Source of the DNA: an uncultured Desulfovibrio sp.
GTDB taxonomy: Bacteria; Desulfobacterota; Desulfovibrionia; Desulfovibrionales; Desulfovibrionaceae
NCBI GenBank assembly: GCA_900553145.1
Contig: USCL01000142.1
Location: 1 to 9,424, forward strand
DNA length: 9,424 bases
Reading direction: 5' to 3'
Shown: positions 1-6,205 of the stretch, in pieces
Layout: each line of letters opens with the position of its first letter
How positions within the stretch are numbered: the stretch's first letter is position 1
Notes under the pieces: generated by a model
Database searches by the model: none
Seen by the model: only the letters and a program-made list of their open reading frames with translations
What the model was told of the DNA's origin: nothing
Position numbers and translations under genes: made by a program

Positions 1-399
1 CGGCTCTTACTTTCTCTCGTGCCGGAAAACACAGGGCACAAGGTCGGTCGCCGTGGGCTATGTCGTCCCTCTCGCGCGCCGGAAAACAGGCGGGTGAAGA
101 GAGGCTTCCATTATCCTTGCCTCCCCCTCCGCATTTTTTGCCCTTTTTCCCTTCGCCTTTCACAGCGCGCCGTCCTGTCTATCTCGGCTTTCTCGTTCCG
201 CATCCGTTCCCTTGCGTGGACAGGCTGCGGCTTCAGCTTTGCAGCCTGCCGGTGTGTTTTGGTGTCCTGAATGCCTGTCGGCACAGGAGGCCGGTAATCC
301 GTGCTGCCGTCAGGAACGCTGCCATAACGGCGCGACGGGGCTCACTGGAAATAAAGGGAATGGCATAAAGGGTGCCGTATTTTCATATGGTGAGAATTT
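1..399. other. Gene-free left flank
   Basis: I see no gene here. The short open frames are arginine-, proline- and serine-rich, lack good ribosome binding sites and resemble no family. The stretch holds small inverted repeats: GTGCC/GGCAC arms at 19-23 and 35-39, a perfect 8-bp stem (CAGGCTGC/GCAGCCTG) at 221-248, and CCTGT/ACAGG at 274-287. None is followed by a strong T-run, so none is a convincing terminator. The region right of about 360 turns AT-rich and leads into the regulatory sites of the operon that follows. Confidence 0.6.
221..248. repeat. Perfect 8-bp stem-loop in gene-free region
   Basis: CAGGCTGC at 221-228 and GCAGCCTG at 241-248 are exact reverse complements around a 12-base loop. 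The bases after it on the plus strand include only one short T-run (TTTT, 257-260) about eight bases downstream, so terminator function is weakly supported. Its role is unknown. Confidence 0.45.
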
Positions 400-419
400 T
401 TTCTCAATGAGATGCGAAA
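400..419 (+). promoter_or_regulatory. Putative enhancer site for the sigma-54 activator (operon copy)
   Basis: The site reads TTTCTCA-ATGAGA-TGCGAAA: two 7-base arms in inverted orientation separated by six bases, with one arm mismatch. The same architecture with the same six-base spacer recurs at 4611-4630, in front of the activator gene, where the arms are perfect. Thirteen of the fourteen arm positions are identical between the two copies. The centre here lies about 116 bp upstream of the predicted sigma-54 transcription start, a usual distance for an upstream activating sequence. Half-site-like TGAGAA copies also occur at 391-396 and 434-439. That the downstream-encoded activator binds here is an inference. 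Confidence 0.6.
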
Positions 420-480
420 AAAGAACTTCCGGATGAGAATAATGTGCCTGCAATAAGAAAAAGGCGGTAACAAGAGTGAG

Positions 481-500
481 ATACGGAGCATGCGCCGTAT
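481..500. promoter_or_regulatory. 20-bp near-palindrome abutting the -24 element
   Basis: ATACGG-AGCATGCG-CCGTAT is a palindrome in which nine of ten base pairs match; only 487 against 494 fails. Its last base is the first base of the sigma-54 -24 element. The position suits an operator that would interfere with sigma-54 polymerase, or a second regulator's site. No protein can be assigned to it from this window. Confidence 0.45.
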
Positions 501-515
501 GGCACAAAAATCGCA
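500..515 (+). promoter_or_regulatory. Sigma-54 (-24/-12) promoter of the ATC hydrolase-tctBAC operon
   Basis: TGGCAC-AAAAA-TCGCA matches the sigma-54 consensus TGGCAC-N5-TTGCA with a single change (T to C next to the -12 GC). The invariant GG (501-502) and GC (513-514) are separated by exactly ten bases. The predicted start of transcription is near 526, giving a leader of about 54 bases before the ATG at 580. An upstream inverted repeat at 400-419 and a sigma-54 activator gene after the operon support the assignment. The promoter also argues against the longer in-frame start at 490, which would lie upstream of the transcription start. Confidence 0.8.
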
Positions 516-567
516 TTGGAAAGAATGTCCGGTTACGCGGAGAAGATGTGAAACCTTTTATGATAAC

Positions 568-573
568 AGGAGA
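568..573 (+). promoter_or_regulatory. Ribosome binding site fixing the start at 580
   Basis: AGGAGA lies six bases before the ATG at 580. The alternative ATG at 490 has no comparable site and precedes the predicted transcription start. Confidence 0.8.
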
Positions 574-579
574 AGTTTC

Positions 580-1053
580 ATGGAATGGAATCCCGAAGTT
601 GTACGCCGTGTTCGTGGGGCCATGCAGGACAGGGCCCGCTCTCAGGCCTGTCTGTTCAAGGCGTTTTCCTCAGTGATGACCCGCGAACAGGCCGAAGCCC
701 TCGCCCGTGAAGGGATCGCCGAATACGGCCGCATCCGTGCCGAGCGCGACGGCCGCAAACTGGCTCCCGAAGACTGGATGAACGAGCACTACACCATGAT
801 GGGCGGCGTATTCGAGACGGAAATTTCCGACACCGAAGAATACTGTGAAATGAAGATGCACTACTGCCCCCTCCTCGAAGAATGGAAAAAGATGGGGCTT
901 TCTCCTGAAGATCAGGATCTTTTCTGTGACGTGGCCATGGAACTGGATCGCAACCGCGCCAAGGAGCACGGCATCCCGTGCGATATCGTGGAACGCCTCG
1001 GCAAGGGCGACCCCTTCTGCCGCGTCGTGCTGTGGAAAAAGAAGAAGGATTGA
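580..1053 (+). CDS. L-2-amino-thiazoline-4-carboxylate (ATC) hydrolase family protein
   Basis: This cytoplasmic protein has 157 residues, no signal peptide and no membrane segment. It resembles the ATC-hydrolase-like family, whose namesake opens the ring of L-2-amino-thiazoline-4-carboxylate on the route to L-cysteine; most family members are uncharacterised. The recognisable part is the second half: a YC-P-L-x-E-x-W-K segment around Cys96, an F-C-x(6)-D segment at Cys116, and a final G-D-P-F-C motif ending at Cys147. These cysteines are the family's likely functional residues. Other cysteines are at 24, 89 and 134. The N-terminal half looks helical and charged. The gene is first in the operon, directly behind the sigma-54 promoter, and is separated from tctB by 106 bases containing a hairpin. 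Its placement suggests it processes, or protects against, the compound that TctABC imports. The exact reaction is not proven by sequence, and it may act on a different substrate. Confidence 0.75.
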   Translation: MEWNPEVVRRVRGAMQDRARSQACLFKAFSSVMTREQAEALAREGIAEYGRIRAERDGRKLAPEDWMNEHYTMMGGVFETEISDTEEYCEMKMHYCPLLEEWKKMGLSPEDQDLFCDVAMELDRNRAKEHGIPCDIVERLGKGDPFCRVVLWKKKKD

Positions 1054-1089
1054 CCGGGACGGCGGGCCTCTCCGCCTGATCGCCCGACT

Positions 1090-1128
1090 CCCCGGAAAAC
1101 GGAGGGCATGCGCTCCCGTTTTCTGGGG
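1090..1128 (+). promoter_or_regulatory. Intercistronic hairpin between the ATC hydrolase gene and tctB
   Basis: The arm CCCCGGAAAACGG (1090-1102) pairs with CCGTTTTCTGGGG (1116-1128), using one G-T wobble, around an inner segment that can pair further. No T-run follows the stem; the next bases are G-rich. It is therefore not a standard terminator, although the inner G+C stem followed by CGTTTTCT could cause partial termination. It may protect the 3' end of the first message or lower expression of the transporter genes relative to the enzyme. tctB begins 32 bases beyond the stem. Confidence 0.45.
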
Positions 1129-1159
1129 GGCGGGGGCCTCAACAACACAAAGGAATCCC

Positions 1160-1645
1160 ATGAAAAACCTCAACGATATTTTTTCCGGCGCGGTTCTTCT
1201 ATGCCTTTGCGCAGTGGGGGCTTACGAAGTGTCGGCCTCCATCGCCCTGTCCGATGGGGAGGTTGTCGGGGCGGGGGCGCTGCCCACGCTGGCCCTCGGC
1301 GGCATGGCGCTGTGCGGGGTTTTCCTCATCCTTCAAGGGCTGCTGAGGAACCGGCCCGGCCGCAGCTGGGGAAACCGAACCGCCGTCACCAAGACCCTTC
1401 TCTTTTTCGGCTTCTTCGTCATCTACCTGTCCGGCATGGTCTGGCTTGGCGGCTGGCTCGTGGAGCAGAGCTGGTTCCCGTGGCCGCACAACGGCGGATT
1501 TACGATCTCCACGTTCCTGTTCCTGCTGTTCTCCCTGCCCCTTCTGGGACGCCGGAATCCCGTTGAGATTCTGGGAGTGGCGGCACTGACCACAGGGGCG
1601 CTGCTGTATGCCTTCGGATACTTCTTTCAGATCATGTTGCCGTAG
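1160..1645 (+). CDS. tctB: Tripartite tricarboxylate transporter, small membrane subunit TctB
   Basis: The protein has 161 residues and is the small integral membrane subunit of a TctABC importer, a secondary carrier that takes periplasmic solute from TctC. Hydrophobic segments lie at about residues 8-24, 42-62, 77-99, 114-130 and 137-157, giving four or five membrane spans, typical in number and length for this poorly conserved family. A positively charged stretch at 63-78 would be a cytoplasmic loop. The start at 1160 is chosen because AAAGGAA lies just before it and because the membrane segment begins at once; a longer in-frame extension has no signal. Its TAG stop (1643-1645) overlaps the ribosome binding site of tctA, so the two are tightly coupled. 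Assignment rests mainly on topology and position before tctA. Confidence 0.87.
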   Translation: MKNLNDIFSGAVLLCLCAVGAYEVSASIALSDGEVVGAGALPTLALGGMALCGVFLILQGLLRNRPGRSWGNRTAVTKTLLFFGFFVIYLSGMVWLGGWLVEQSWFPWPHNGGFTISTFLFLLFSLPLLGRRNPVEILGVAALTTGALLYAFGYFFQIMLP

Positions 1646-1650
1646 GAGGA
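1644..1650 (+). promoter_or_regulatory. tctA ribosome binding site overlapping the tctB stop codon
   Basis: AGGAGGA begins inside the TAG stop of tctB and ends four bases before the tctA ATG at 1655. The overlap implies translational coupling of the two membrane subunits. Confidence 0.85.
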
Positions 1651-1654
1651 CACG

Positions 1655-3148
1655 ATGTCCGAGGTTTTTGCTGGGATAGAAGCGGCCTTGAGTTTCGGTT
1701 CGCTGATAGCCAACGTCACCGGGGTTTCTCTGGGCATCCTGTTCGGGGCCATGCCGGGCCTGACGGCGGCGATGGGCGTAGCCCTGCTCATCCCGCTTTC
1801 CTTCGGGATGCCGCCCGTGGAGGCTTTTTCCATGCTGCTCGGCATGTACGCCGGGGCCATTTACGGGGGCTCGATCACGGCCATCCTCGTCGGCACGCCG
1901 GGTACGGTGGCCGCCGCAGCCACCCTGCTCGAAGGCCCCAAGCTGACCGCCAAGGGGCAATCGCGCAAGGCGCTGGAAATGGCGACGTTCGCCTCGTTTT
2001 TCGGGGGCATCTTTAGCGCGGTCGCTCTGGTGACCTGCGCCCCGCTGCTGGCGACCGCCGCCATGTCGTTCGGCCCGGCCGAATATTTCGCACTGGCCGT
2101 ATTCGCGCTCACGGTGGTGGCCACCCTGTCTTCAGGGGCCATGTGCAAGGGGCTTGCCGCCGCATTCGTGGGCCTTTTCCTCTCGACGGTGGGGATCGAT
2201 CCGGTTTCCGGCGATTTCCGCAATACGTTCGATGTGCCGGAACTGTTCAACGGCATCTCGCTGGTGCCCGCGCTCGTCGGCCTTTTCGCGGTATCGCAGG
2301 TGTTTCTGTCCCTTGAGGATGTCTTCCTCGGCAAGAGCGGGATCGTCAAGGAGGGCAAGCTGTCCAATCAGGGGCTGACGCTCAGGGAAATCTGGACGAA
2401 CAAGTTCAACCTGCTGCGTTCCTCGCTCCTCGGCACGCTCATCGGCATCATCCCGGCTACGGGGGCCAGCGCCGCGACCTTCATCGCCTACGGCGAAGCC
2501 AAGCGTTTCTCGAAGCATCCGGAAGAATTCGGCAAGGGGACGCTGGAAGGCGTGGCCGCGACGGAAAGCTCCAACAACGGCGTGACCGGCGGGGCGCTTA
2601 TCCCCCTGATGACGCTGGGCGTCCCCGGCGACGTGCTCACCGCCATCCTGCTCGGCGCGCTGATGATTCAGGGCCTGACGCCCGGCCCGCTGCTTTTTCA
2701 GGAGCACGGCGCCACGGTCAACGGCATCTTCGCGAGCTTCTTCGTCTCCAACATCCTCATCCTTGTGGTCGGGCTCATCGCCGTGCGCATCCTCGGCAAG
2801 GTCGTCCTCGTGCCTACCGCGATCCTCATGTCCGTCGTGCTCACGCTGTGCGCCATAGGCAGTTTCGCGGCCAACAACTCCACGTTCGACATCGGCGTGA
2901 TGGCCGCCTTCGGGCTGCTGGGCTACCTCATGCTCAAGGCGGGGTTCCCCCAGCCGCCCATGCTGCTCGCCATGATCCTCGGCCCGCTTGCGGAGTCCAA
3001 CTTCCGCCGGGCGCTGTCCCTCTCCCGCGACGATTTCAGCACCTTTTTCACCAGCCCCATATCCTGCGCCATACTGGCCGTCAGCGCCTGCGTCGTCCTC
3101 AAGACCATTTGGGACGAATACAGGGGATGCAAGCGCGAGGCGGTCTGA
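1655..3148 (+). CDS. tctA: Tripartite tricarboxylate transporter, large membrane subunit TctA
   Basis: The 497-residue protein is the large, multi-spanning subunit that forms the translocation path of a TctABC importer. Its length is normal for the family. The N-terminal repeat shows the glycine- and proline-rich signature G-x-x-x-G-A-x-P-G-L-T-A at about 27-38, followed by Y-G-G-S-I-T-A-I-L-V-x-T-P-G at 70-83. The second half repeats the pattern: I-P-A-T-G-A-S-A-A-T at 266-275, then N-N-G-V-T-G-G-A-L-I-P at 307-317 and T-L-G-V-P-G-D at 320-326. Roughly ten to twelve hydrophobic spans are visible. A hydrophilic loop of about 220-255 lies in the middle, as expected between the two halves. It starts four bases after a strong AGGAGGA and is followed 31 bases later by tctC. 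Substrate specificity is set chiefly by TctC, so the cargo is not revealed here beyond being probably a carboxylate. Confidence 0.97.
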   Translation: MSEVFAGIEAALSFGSLIANVTGVSLGILFGAMPGLTAAMGVALLIPLSFGMPPVEAFSMLLGMYAGAIYGGSITAILVGTPGTVAAAATLLEGPKLTAKGQSRKALEMATFASFFGGIFSAVALVTCAPLLATAAMSFGPAEYFALAVFALTVVATLSSGAMCKGLAAAFVGLFLSTVGIDPVSGDFRNTFDVPELFNGISLVPALVGLFAVSQVFLSLEDVFLGKSGIVKEGKLSNQGLTLREIWTNKFNLLRSSLLGTLIGIIPATGASAATFIAYGEAKRFSKHPEEFGKGTLEGVAATESSNNGVTGGALIPLMTLGVPGDVLTAILLGALMIQGLTPGPLLFQEHGATVNGIFASFFVSNILILVVGLIAVRILGKVVLVPTAILMSVVLTLCAIGSFAANNSTFDIGVMAAFGLLGYLMLKAGFPQPPMLLAMILGPLAESNFRRALSLSRDDFSTFFTSPISCAILAVSACVVLKTIWDEYRGCKREAV

Positions 3149-3166
3149 TCCATCCACTCTTTTTTC

Positions 3167-3174
3167 AGGAGGAG
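3167..3174 (+). promoter_or_regulatory. Ribosome binding site fixing the tctC start at 3180
   Basis: AGGAGGAG ends five bases before the ATG at 3180. The encoded protein begins with a signal peptide at this ATG, which excludes longer in-frame starts lying inside tctA. Confidence 0.9.
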
Positions 3175-3179
3175 CCTTC

Positions 3180-4160
3180 ATGAAGAGGAATCTGTTCCGG
3201 ATGTTCCGCACCGGCGTTGCCGCAGCCGCGGCCCTGCTCTGCGCCATGCCGTTCCAGGCTGCGGCCGAAGACTACCCGAGCCGCCCGATCACCCTGATCA
3301 TGCCTTTCGGCGCGGGCAACGCCCCCGACACCGCCGCCCGCATTATCGGCGACTACCTGCAGCGCAAGCACAACATCACGCTGCTCATCACCAGCAAGCC
3401 CGGCGGCAGCGGCATCCCCGCCACGCTCGAAACCGTCCGCGCCCGGCCCGACGGCTATACCATCAGCCTCACCTCGGCCAACGTGCTGACCGTTGTCCCG
3501 CAATACAAGAAGTGCGGCTTCACCTATAAGGATCTCGCCCCGGTGGCGCAGGTCAACGTCTTCACGATGGGCTGGGGCGTCCGTGCCGATTCCGGCATCG
3601 CCAGTGTGCAGGATCTCATGGACAAGGCCAAGGCCGAGCGCGGCAAGTACAGCCTCGCCAGCCCCGGCGCGTTTACGGCCCAGCGCTTCTACCACGCCAA
3701 CGTGATGAAGCTGTTCCCCGAATCCGATCTCCCCTACGTGGCCTACAACGGCGGTGCGGAAATCGTGACGGCGCTCCTCGGCAACCACATCTCCGCAGGG
3801 TTCACGCCCGTGGTGAACTTCAAGCCCCACAAGGACATCCGCGTCATCGCCGTGTGCAGCGCCCAGCGCGATCCCAACTATCCCGACGCGCCCACGTTCA
3901 AGGAAATGTTCGGCGACGGCTTCGTGTTCGACTCCGTGTATGGCATCGTGGCCCCGCTCAAGACCCCCAAGGATCGCATCGAACGCCTCCAGAACCTGAT
4001 CAGGGAAGCCCTCAGCGATCCCGACGTGCAGGCCAAGTTCGCCAAGGTCAACATGACCACCAACTACCTCCCCGCCGACGAATTCGGCAAGGTCATCGAA
4101 GGGTATCACAAGCTCTTTGAGGAGCCTATCCGCAAGGCCAAGGAAGCCGAAAAGAAGTAA
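3180..4160 (+). CDS. tctC: Tripartite tricarboxylate transporter, periplasmic substrate-binding protein TctC
   Basis: The 326-residue protein is a TctC/Bug-family solute receptor that would capture the substrate in the periplasm and deliver it to TctA/TctB. It opens with a classic signal peptide: basic KR and R residues, the hydrophobic core V-A-A-A-A-A-L-L, and a predicted cut after Ala29 (Q-A-A-A before E-D-Y-P-S-R). Family landmarks follow: Y-P-S-R-P-I at 32-37, P-F-G-A-G-x-x-x-D at 42-50 with the ligand-loop aspartate, K-P-G-G-S-G at 73-78 (the second binding loop) and P-D-G-Y-T at 90-94. In the first loop the usual Gly-Gly pair reads Gly-Asn (46-47 region), a variation that could bear on ligand choice. 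The ligand is unknown; dicarboxylates, tricarboxylates, sulfonates and amino-acid-like carboxylates are all known or proposed for relatives. It is the last gene of the operon, with a terminator 17 bases after the stop. Confidence 0.95.
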   Translation: MKRNLFRMFRTGVAAAAALLCAMPFQAAAEDYPSRPITLIMPFGAGNAPDTAARIIGDYLQRKHNITLLITSKPGGSGIPATLETVRARPDGYTISLTSANVLTVVPQYKKCGFTYKDLAPVAQVNVFTMGWGVRADSGIASVQDLMDKAKAERGKYSLASPGAFTAQRFYHANVMKLFPESDLPYVAYNGGAEIVTALLGNHISAGFTPVVNFKPHKDIRVIAVCSAQRDPNYPDAPTFKEMFGDGFVFDSVYGIVAPLKTPKDRIERLQNLIREALSDPDVQAKFAKVNMTTNYLPADEFGKVIEGYHKLFEEPIRKAKEAEKK

Positions 4161-4176
4161 GGCAGCCTCCCGTCAG

Positions 4177-4208
4177 AAAGCCGTCCTCAGGGGCGGCTTT
4201 TTTGTTTT
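4177..4208 (+). terminator. Rho-independent terminator of the transporter operon
   Basis: AAAGCCGTCC pairs with GGGCGGCTTT (one G-T pair) around a TCAG tetraloop, and the T-rich tail TTTGTTTT follows. It lies 17 bases after the tctC stop, so the operon ends here and the activator gene is transcribed separately. Confidence 0.88.
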
Positions 4209-4610
4209 GGGGCCAGCACGGGCGGCGCCATGCGGCCCTTCCTTCCGCTTGGCGGCCGCCGCTGGGAGAGGGCGGAAGGCGTCCGTATGCCGAAACGTCC
4301 GGCAGCCATCTTTTCCTGCGGACGGCTGTGGGTGCATCTGGGGATGAGGATCGCCCGCAACCTGATGCGGCCCCTTTGCAGGGCAGGGCGGAAACGGCGG
4401 CACCCCTTCAGGAACAGGCGATGGAGGCCCGGTTCCGCTCTTGAAGACATGCGGAGGCCCTCCCTCCAGCACAGCGATGCTGTTGCATGAGAAAGGCGAC
4501 CGGCGTCCCTTGCCGTTCAAAAACGGCCTTTCAGAATCGGTTTCCGCCACCCGCTTGGGGAACAACAAAAAAATACGGTTTCTCCTTTTTTCCACCTTTT
4601 CGCTTGTTTT
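4209..4610. other. Gene-free gap between the operon and the activator gene
   Basis: No gene is recognisable. Short frames on both strands are proline/arginine-rich and without homology I can name. The gap contains a stem with arms CCTTCCGC (4241-4248) and GCGGAAGG (4272-4279) enclosing the 10-bp palindrome GGCGGCCGCC (4251-4260), and a small GCCGTT/AACGGC hairpin at 4512-4527 without a real T-run. Composition changes from GC-rich to AT-rich near 4560, leading into the activator promoter region. Confidence 0.55.
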
Positions 4611-4630
4611 TTTCTCATGCAGGTGAGAAA
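4611..4630 (+). promoter_or_regulatory. Putative activator binding site (regulator-gene copy)
   Basis: TTTCTCA-TGCAGG-TGAGAAA is a perfect 7-bp inverted repeat with a six-base spacer. It matches the site at 400-419 in arms and spacing. It overlaps the best candidate -35 hexamer of the activator gene (4623-4628), which suggests autorepression when occupied. Binding by the adjacent gene's product is an inference based on this pairing of sites. Confidence 0.57.
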
Positions 4631-4650
4631 CTCAAAAGAGTAACTATAAA
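4623..4650 (+). promoter_or_regulatory. Candidate sigma-70 promoter of the activator gene
   Basis: GTGAGA (4623-4628; four of six consensus bases) and TATAAA (4645-4650; five of six) are separated by 16 bases in a locally AT-rich stretch. The predicted start is near 4657, about 43 bases before the ATG. The match is moderate, and TATATA/TATAGA variants at 4671-4678 lack a fitting -35. Confidence 0.35.
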
Positions 4651-4699
4651 AACAAGATACATCGACAAAATATATAGATTTGCCTATTTGGAGACACCT

Positions 4700-6205
4700 A
4701 TGAGATCGGAAATCCATGCCGCTGTCCCCCTGTGGATCAACACCCCTCTCGAACCTCCCCTCCCTTCGGGGTCCCCCGTCACCGAGCGTTGGCGCCTCGT
4801 GCAAAAGCCTCTCCCTCCGTTGGCGGAACTGCTGGACGTGGAAATCGTGATCATGAACGCGGAAGGCTACTGCGTGGGGGGAACCGGCCCCTACCTCCGC
4901 GGCGTCGGGTTCCGGATGCCCGCGGACAATGCGCTGACCTACAGCCTGCGTTCCGGCCAGAGCTCAATGGTGCTGACGCCCGGCAAAGAAGAAGTCTGCC
5001 GTACCTGCTCCGGCAAGGGGGCCTGCGCGGATGTCGCCAATTTCACGGGCCCGGTGGTGATAGAAAATGAAATCGTCGCGGTCGTGCAGATCGTGGCCTT
5101 CACCGACAACCAGCGCGCCGAGCTGCTGATGAAGTCGGAAAAGGCGTTCGAGCTCATCAGCCAGATCATCGGTTTCGCCTGGGCCCGCGGCCGCGACGTG
5201 GAACCGCTCCCCGAGCACCCGCGCGACGACCGCTTTCCCAGCATCATCGGCGAGAGCAAGGCCATCCTGCGGCTCAAGGCGGCCATCCTGAAGGCCGCAG
5301 CCACGAACGCCACCGTCCTTATCCAAGGGGAGTCGGGGACGGGCAAGGAGCTGATCGCGCAGGCGGTCCATGACAACAGCCCGCGCCATACGGGGCCGTT
5401 CGTCGCCATCAACTGCGGGGCCATCCCGGAATCGCTCATGGAGAGCGAGCTGTTCGGCTATGAGCCCGGCGCGTTTTCCGGCGCGAACAGCGGGGGCCAA
5501 AAGGGGCTTCTGGAACAGGCGCACATGGGCACCTTCTTCCTCGACGAGGTGTCCGAAATGCCCGTGCCGCTTCAGGTCAAGCTGCTGCGCGTCTTGCAGG
5601 AGCGCGTCGTCCGGCGCGTCGGCGGGAAGGTCAACCACAGCGTGGACATCCGCATCATCGCCGCCAGCAACAGGAACCTCCGGGAACTGGTGGCGCAGGG
5701 GGCGTTCCGCGAAGACCTGTTCTTCCGGCTGGACGTGATCCCTCTCTTCGTGCCTCCACTCCGGGAACGGCAAGGCGACATCAGGCTGCTGGTGGCCCAT
5801 TTCCTCCAGTCGTTCAGCCGCGAACGGGGCTGCACCTACCGGGTCGCCACCGAACTCATGCATGCTTTCGAGGCCTACCCGTGGCCCGGCAACGTGCGCG
5901 AACTGAAAAATTTCGTGGAATACGGGGTCGGGTTCTGCGAGTACGGCGTCCTGACGCTGGATCTCATGGATTCCCGCTTCAAGACGAGCCCCCCGCCCGC
6001 CAGAACGGAAAAAAGCATGCCGTCCCCGCCGCCGGAACCTGCCCGGGATACGGCGGAATACGACAGGATCATGCAGCTCCTCGGGCGCTACGGTCAGCAT
6101 ACGGAAGGGAAAAAACGGACGGCCTCCGAATTGGGGATCAGCCTTGCCACGCTTTACCGCAGGATGGGGCAGTTGGGCATCACGGCGAAAAAGCACGCGA
6201 GATGA
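4700..6205 (+). CDS. Sigma-54-dependent transcriptional activator with cysteine-containing sensor domain
   Basis: The 501-residue protein is an enhancer-binding protein that hydrolyses ATP to open sigma-54 promoters. Residues about 35-165 form an N-terminal sensor, probably of PAS/GAF or PocR-like type; it has M-N-A-E-G-Y-C-V-G-G-T-G at 52-63 and a C-x2-C-x5-C cluster at Cys100, 103 and 109. There is no receiver domain, so a ligand or redox signal rather than a kinase is likely. The AAA+ domain spans about 180-420: Walker A G-E-S-G-T-G-K-E at 210-217, G-A-F-S-G-A at 257-262 (normally G-A-F-T-G-A), Walker B G-T-F-F-L-D-E-V at 277-284, and W-P-G-N-V-R-E-L at 395-402. A proline-rich linker (430-447) leads to a Fis-type helix-turn-helix at about 472-495. 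The start at 4700 follows GGAG (4690-4693). The likely target is the operon upstream, which has a sigma-54 promoter and a matching inverted repeat. Confidence 0.97.
   Translation: MRSEIHAAVPLWINTPLEPPLPSGSPVTERWRLVQKPLPPLAELLDVEIVIMNAEGYCVGGTGPYLRGVGFRMPADNALTYSLRSGQSSMVLTPGKEEVCRTCSGKGACADVANFTGPVVIENEIVAVVQIVAFTDNQRAELLMKSEKAFELISQIIGFAWARGRDVEPLPEHPRDDRFPSIIGESKAILRLKAAILKAAATNATVLIQGESGTGKELIAQAVHDNSPRHTGPFVAINCGAIPESLMESELFGYEPGAFSGANSGGQKGLLEQAHMGTFFLDEVSEMPVPLQVKLLRVLQERVVRRVGGKVNHSVDIRIIAASNRNLRELVAQGAFREDLFFRLDVIPLFVPPLRERQGDIRLLVAHFLQSFSRERGCTYRVATELMHAFEAYPWPGNVRELKNFVEYGVGFCEYGVLTLDLMDSRFKTSPPPARTEKSMPSPPPEPARDTAEYDRIMQLLGRYGQHTEGKKRTASELGISLATLYRRMGQLGITAKKHAR

Noticed and set aside
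221..287. CRISPR-like or tandem repeat array in the left flank
   Set aside because: Only isolated short inverted repeats are present, with no repeated unit of constant spacing.
361..376. Second sigma-54-like element (TGGCAT-N5-GTGCC)
   Set aside because: It has GG-N10-GC spacing but several mismatches, and it lies upstream of the putative enhancer site with no gene positioned to use it.
490..579. Longer N-terminus for the ATC-hydrolase-family protein
   Set aside because: The ATG at 490 lies upstream of the predicted transcription start and lacks a ribosome binding site; 580 has AGGAGA at the correct distance.
2132..3247. Minus-strand open frame (371 codons) opposite tctA
   Set aside because: It is rich in arginine, glutamate, aspartate and histidine, as expected from reading a membrane-protein gene backwards.
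4487..4699. Longer N-terminus for the sigma-54 activator
   Set aside because: The extension would run through the AT-rich promoter region and the inverted repeat; GGAG before 4700 supports the shorter start.
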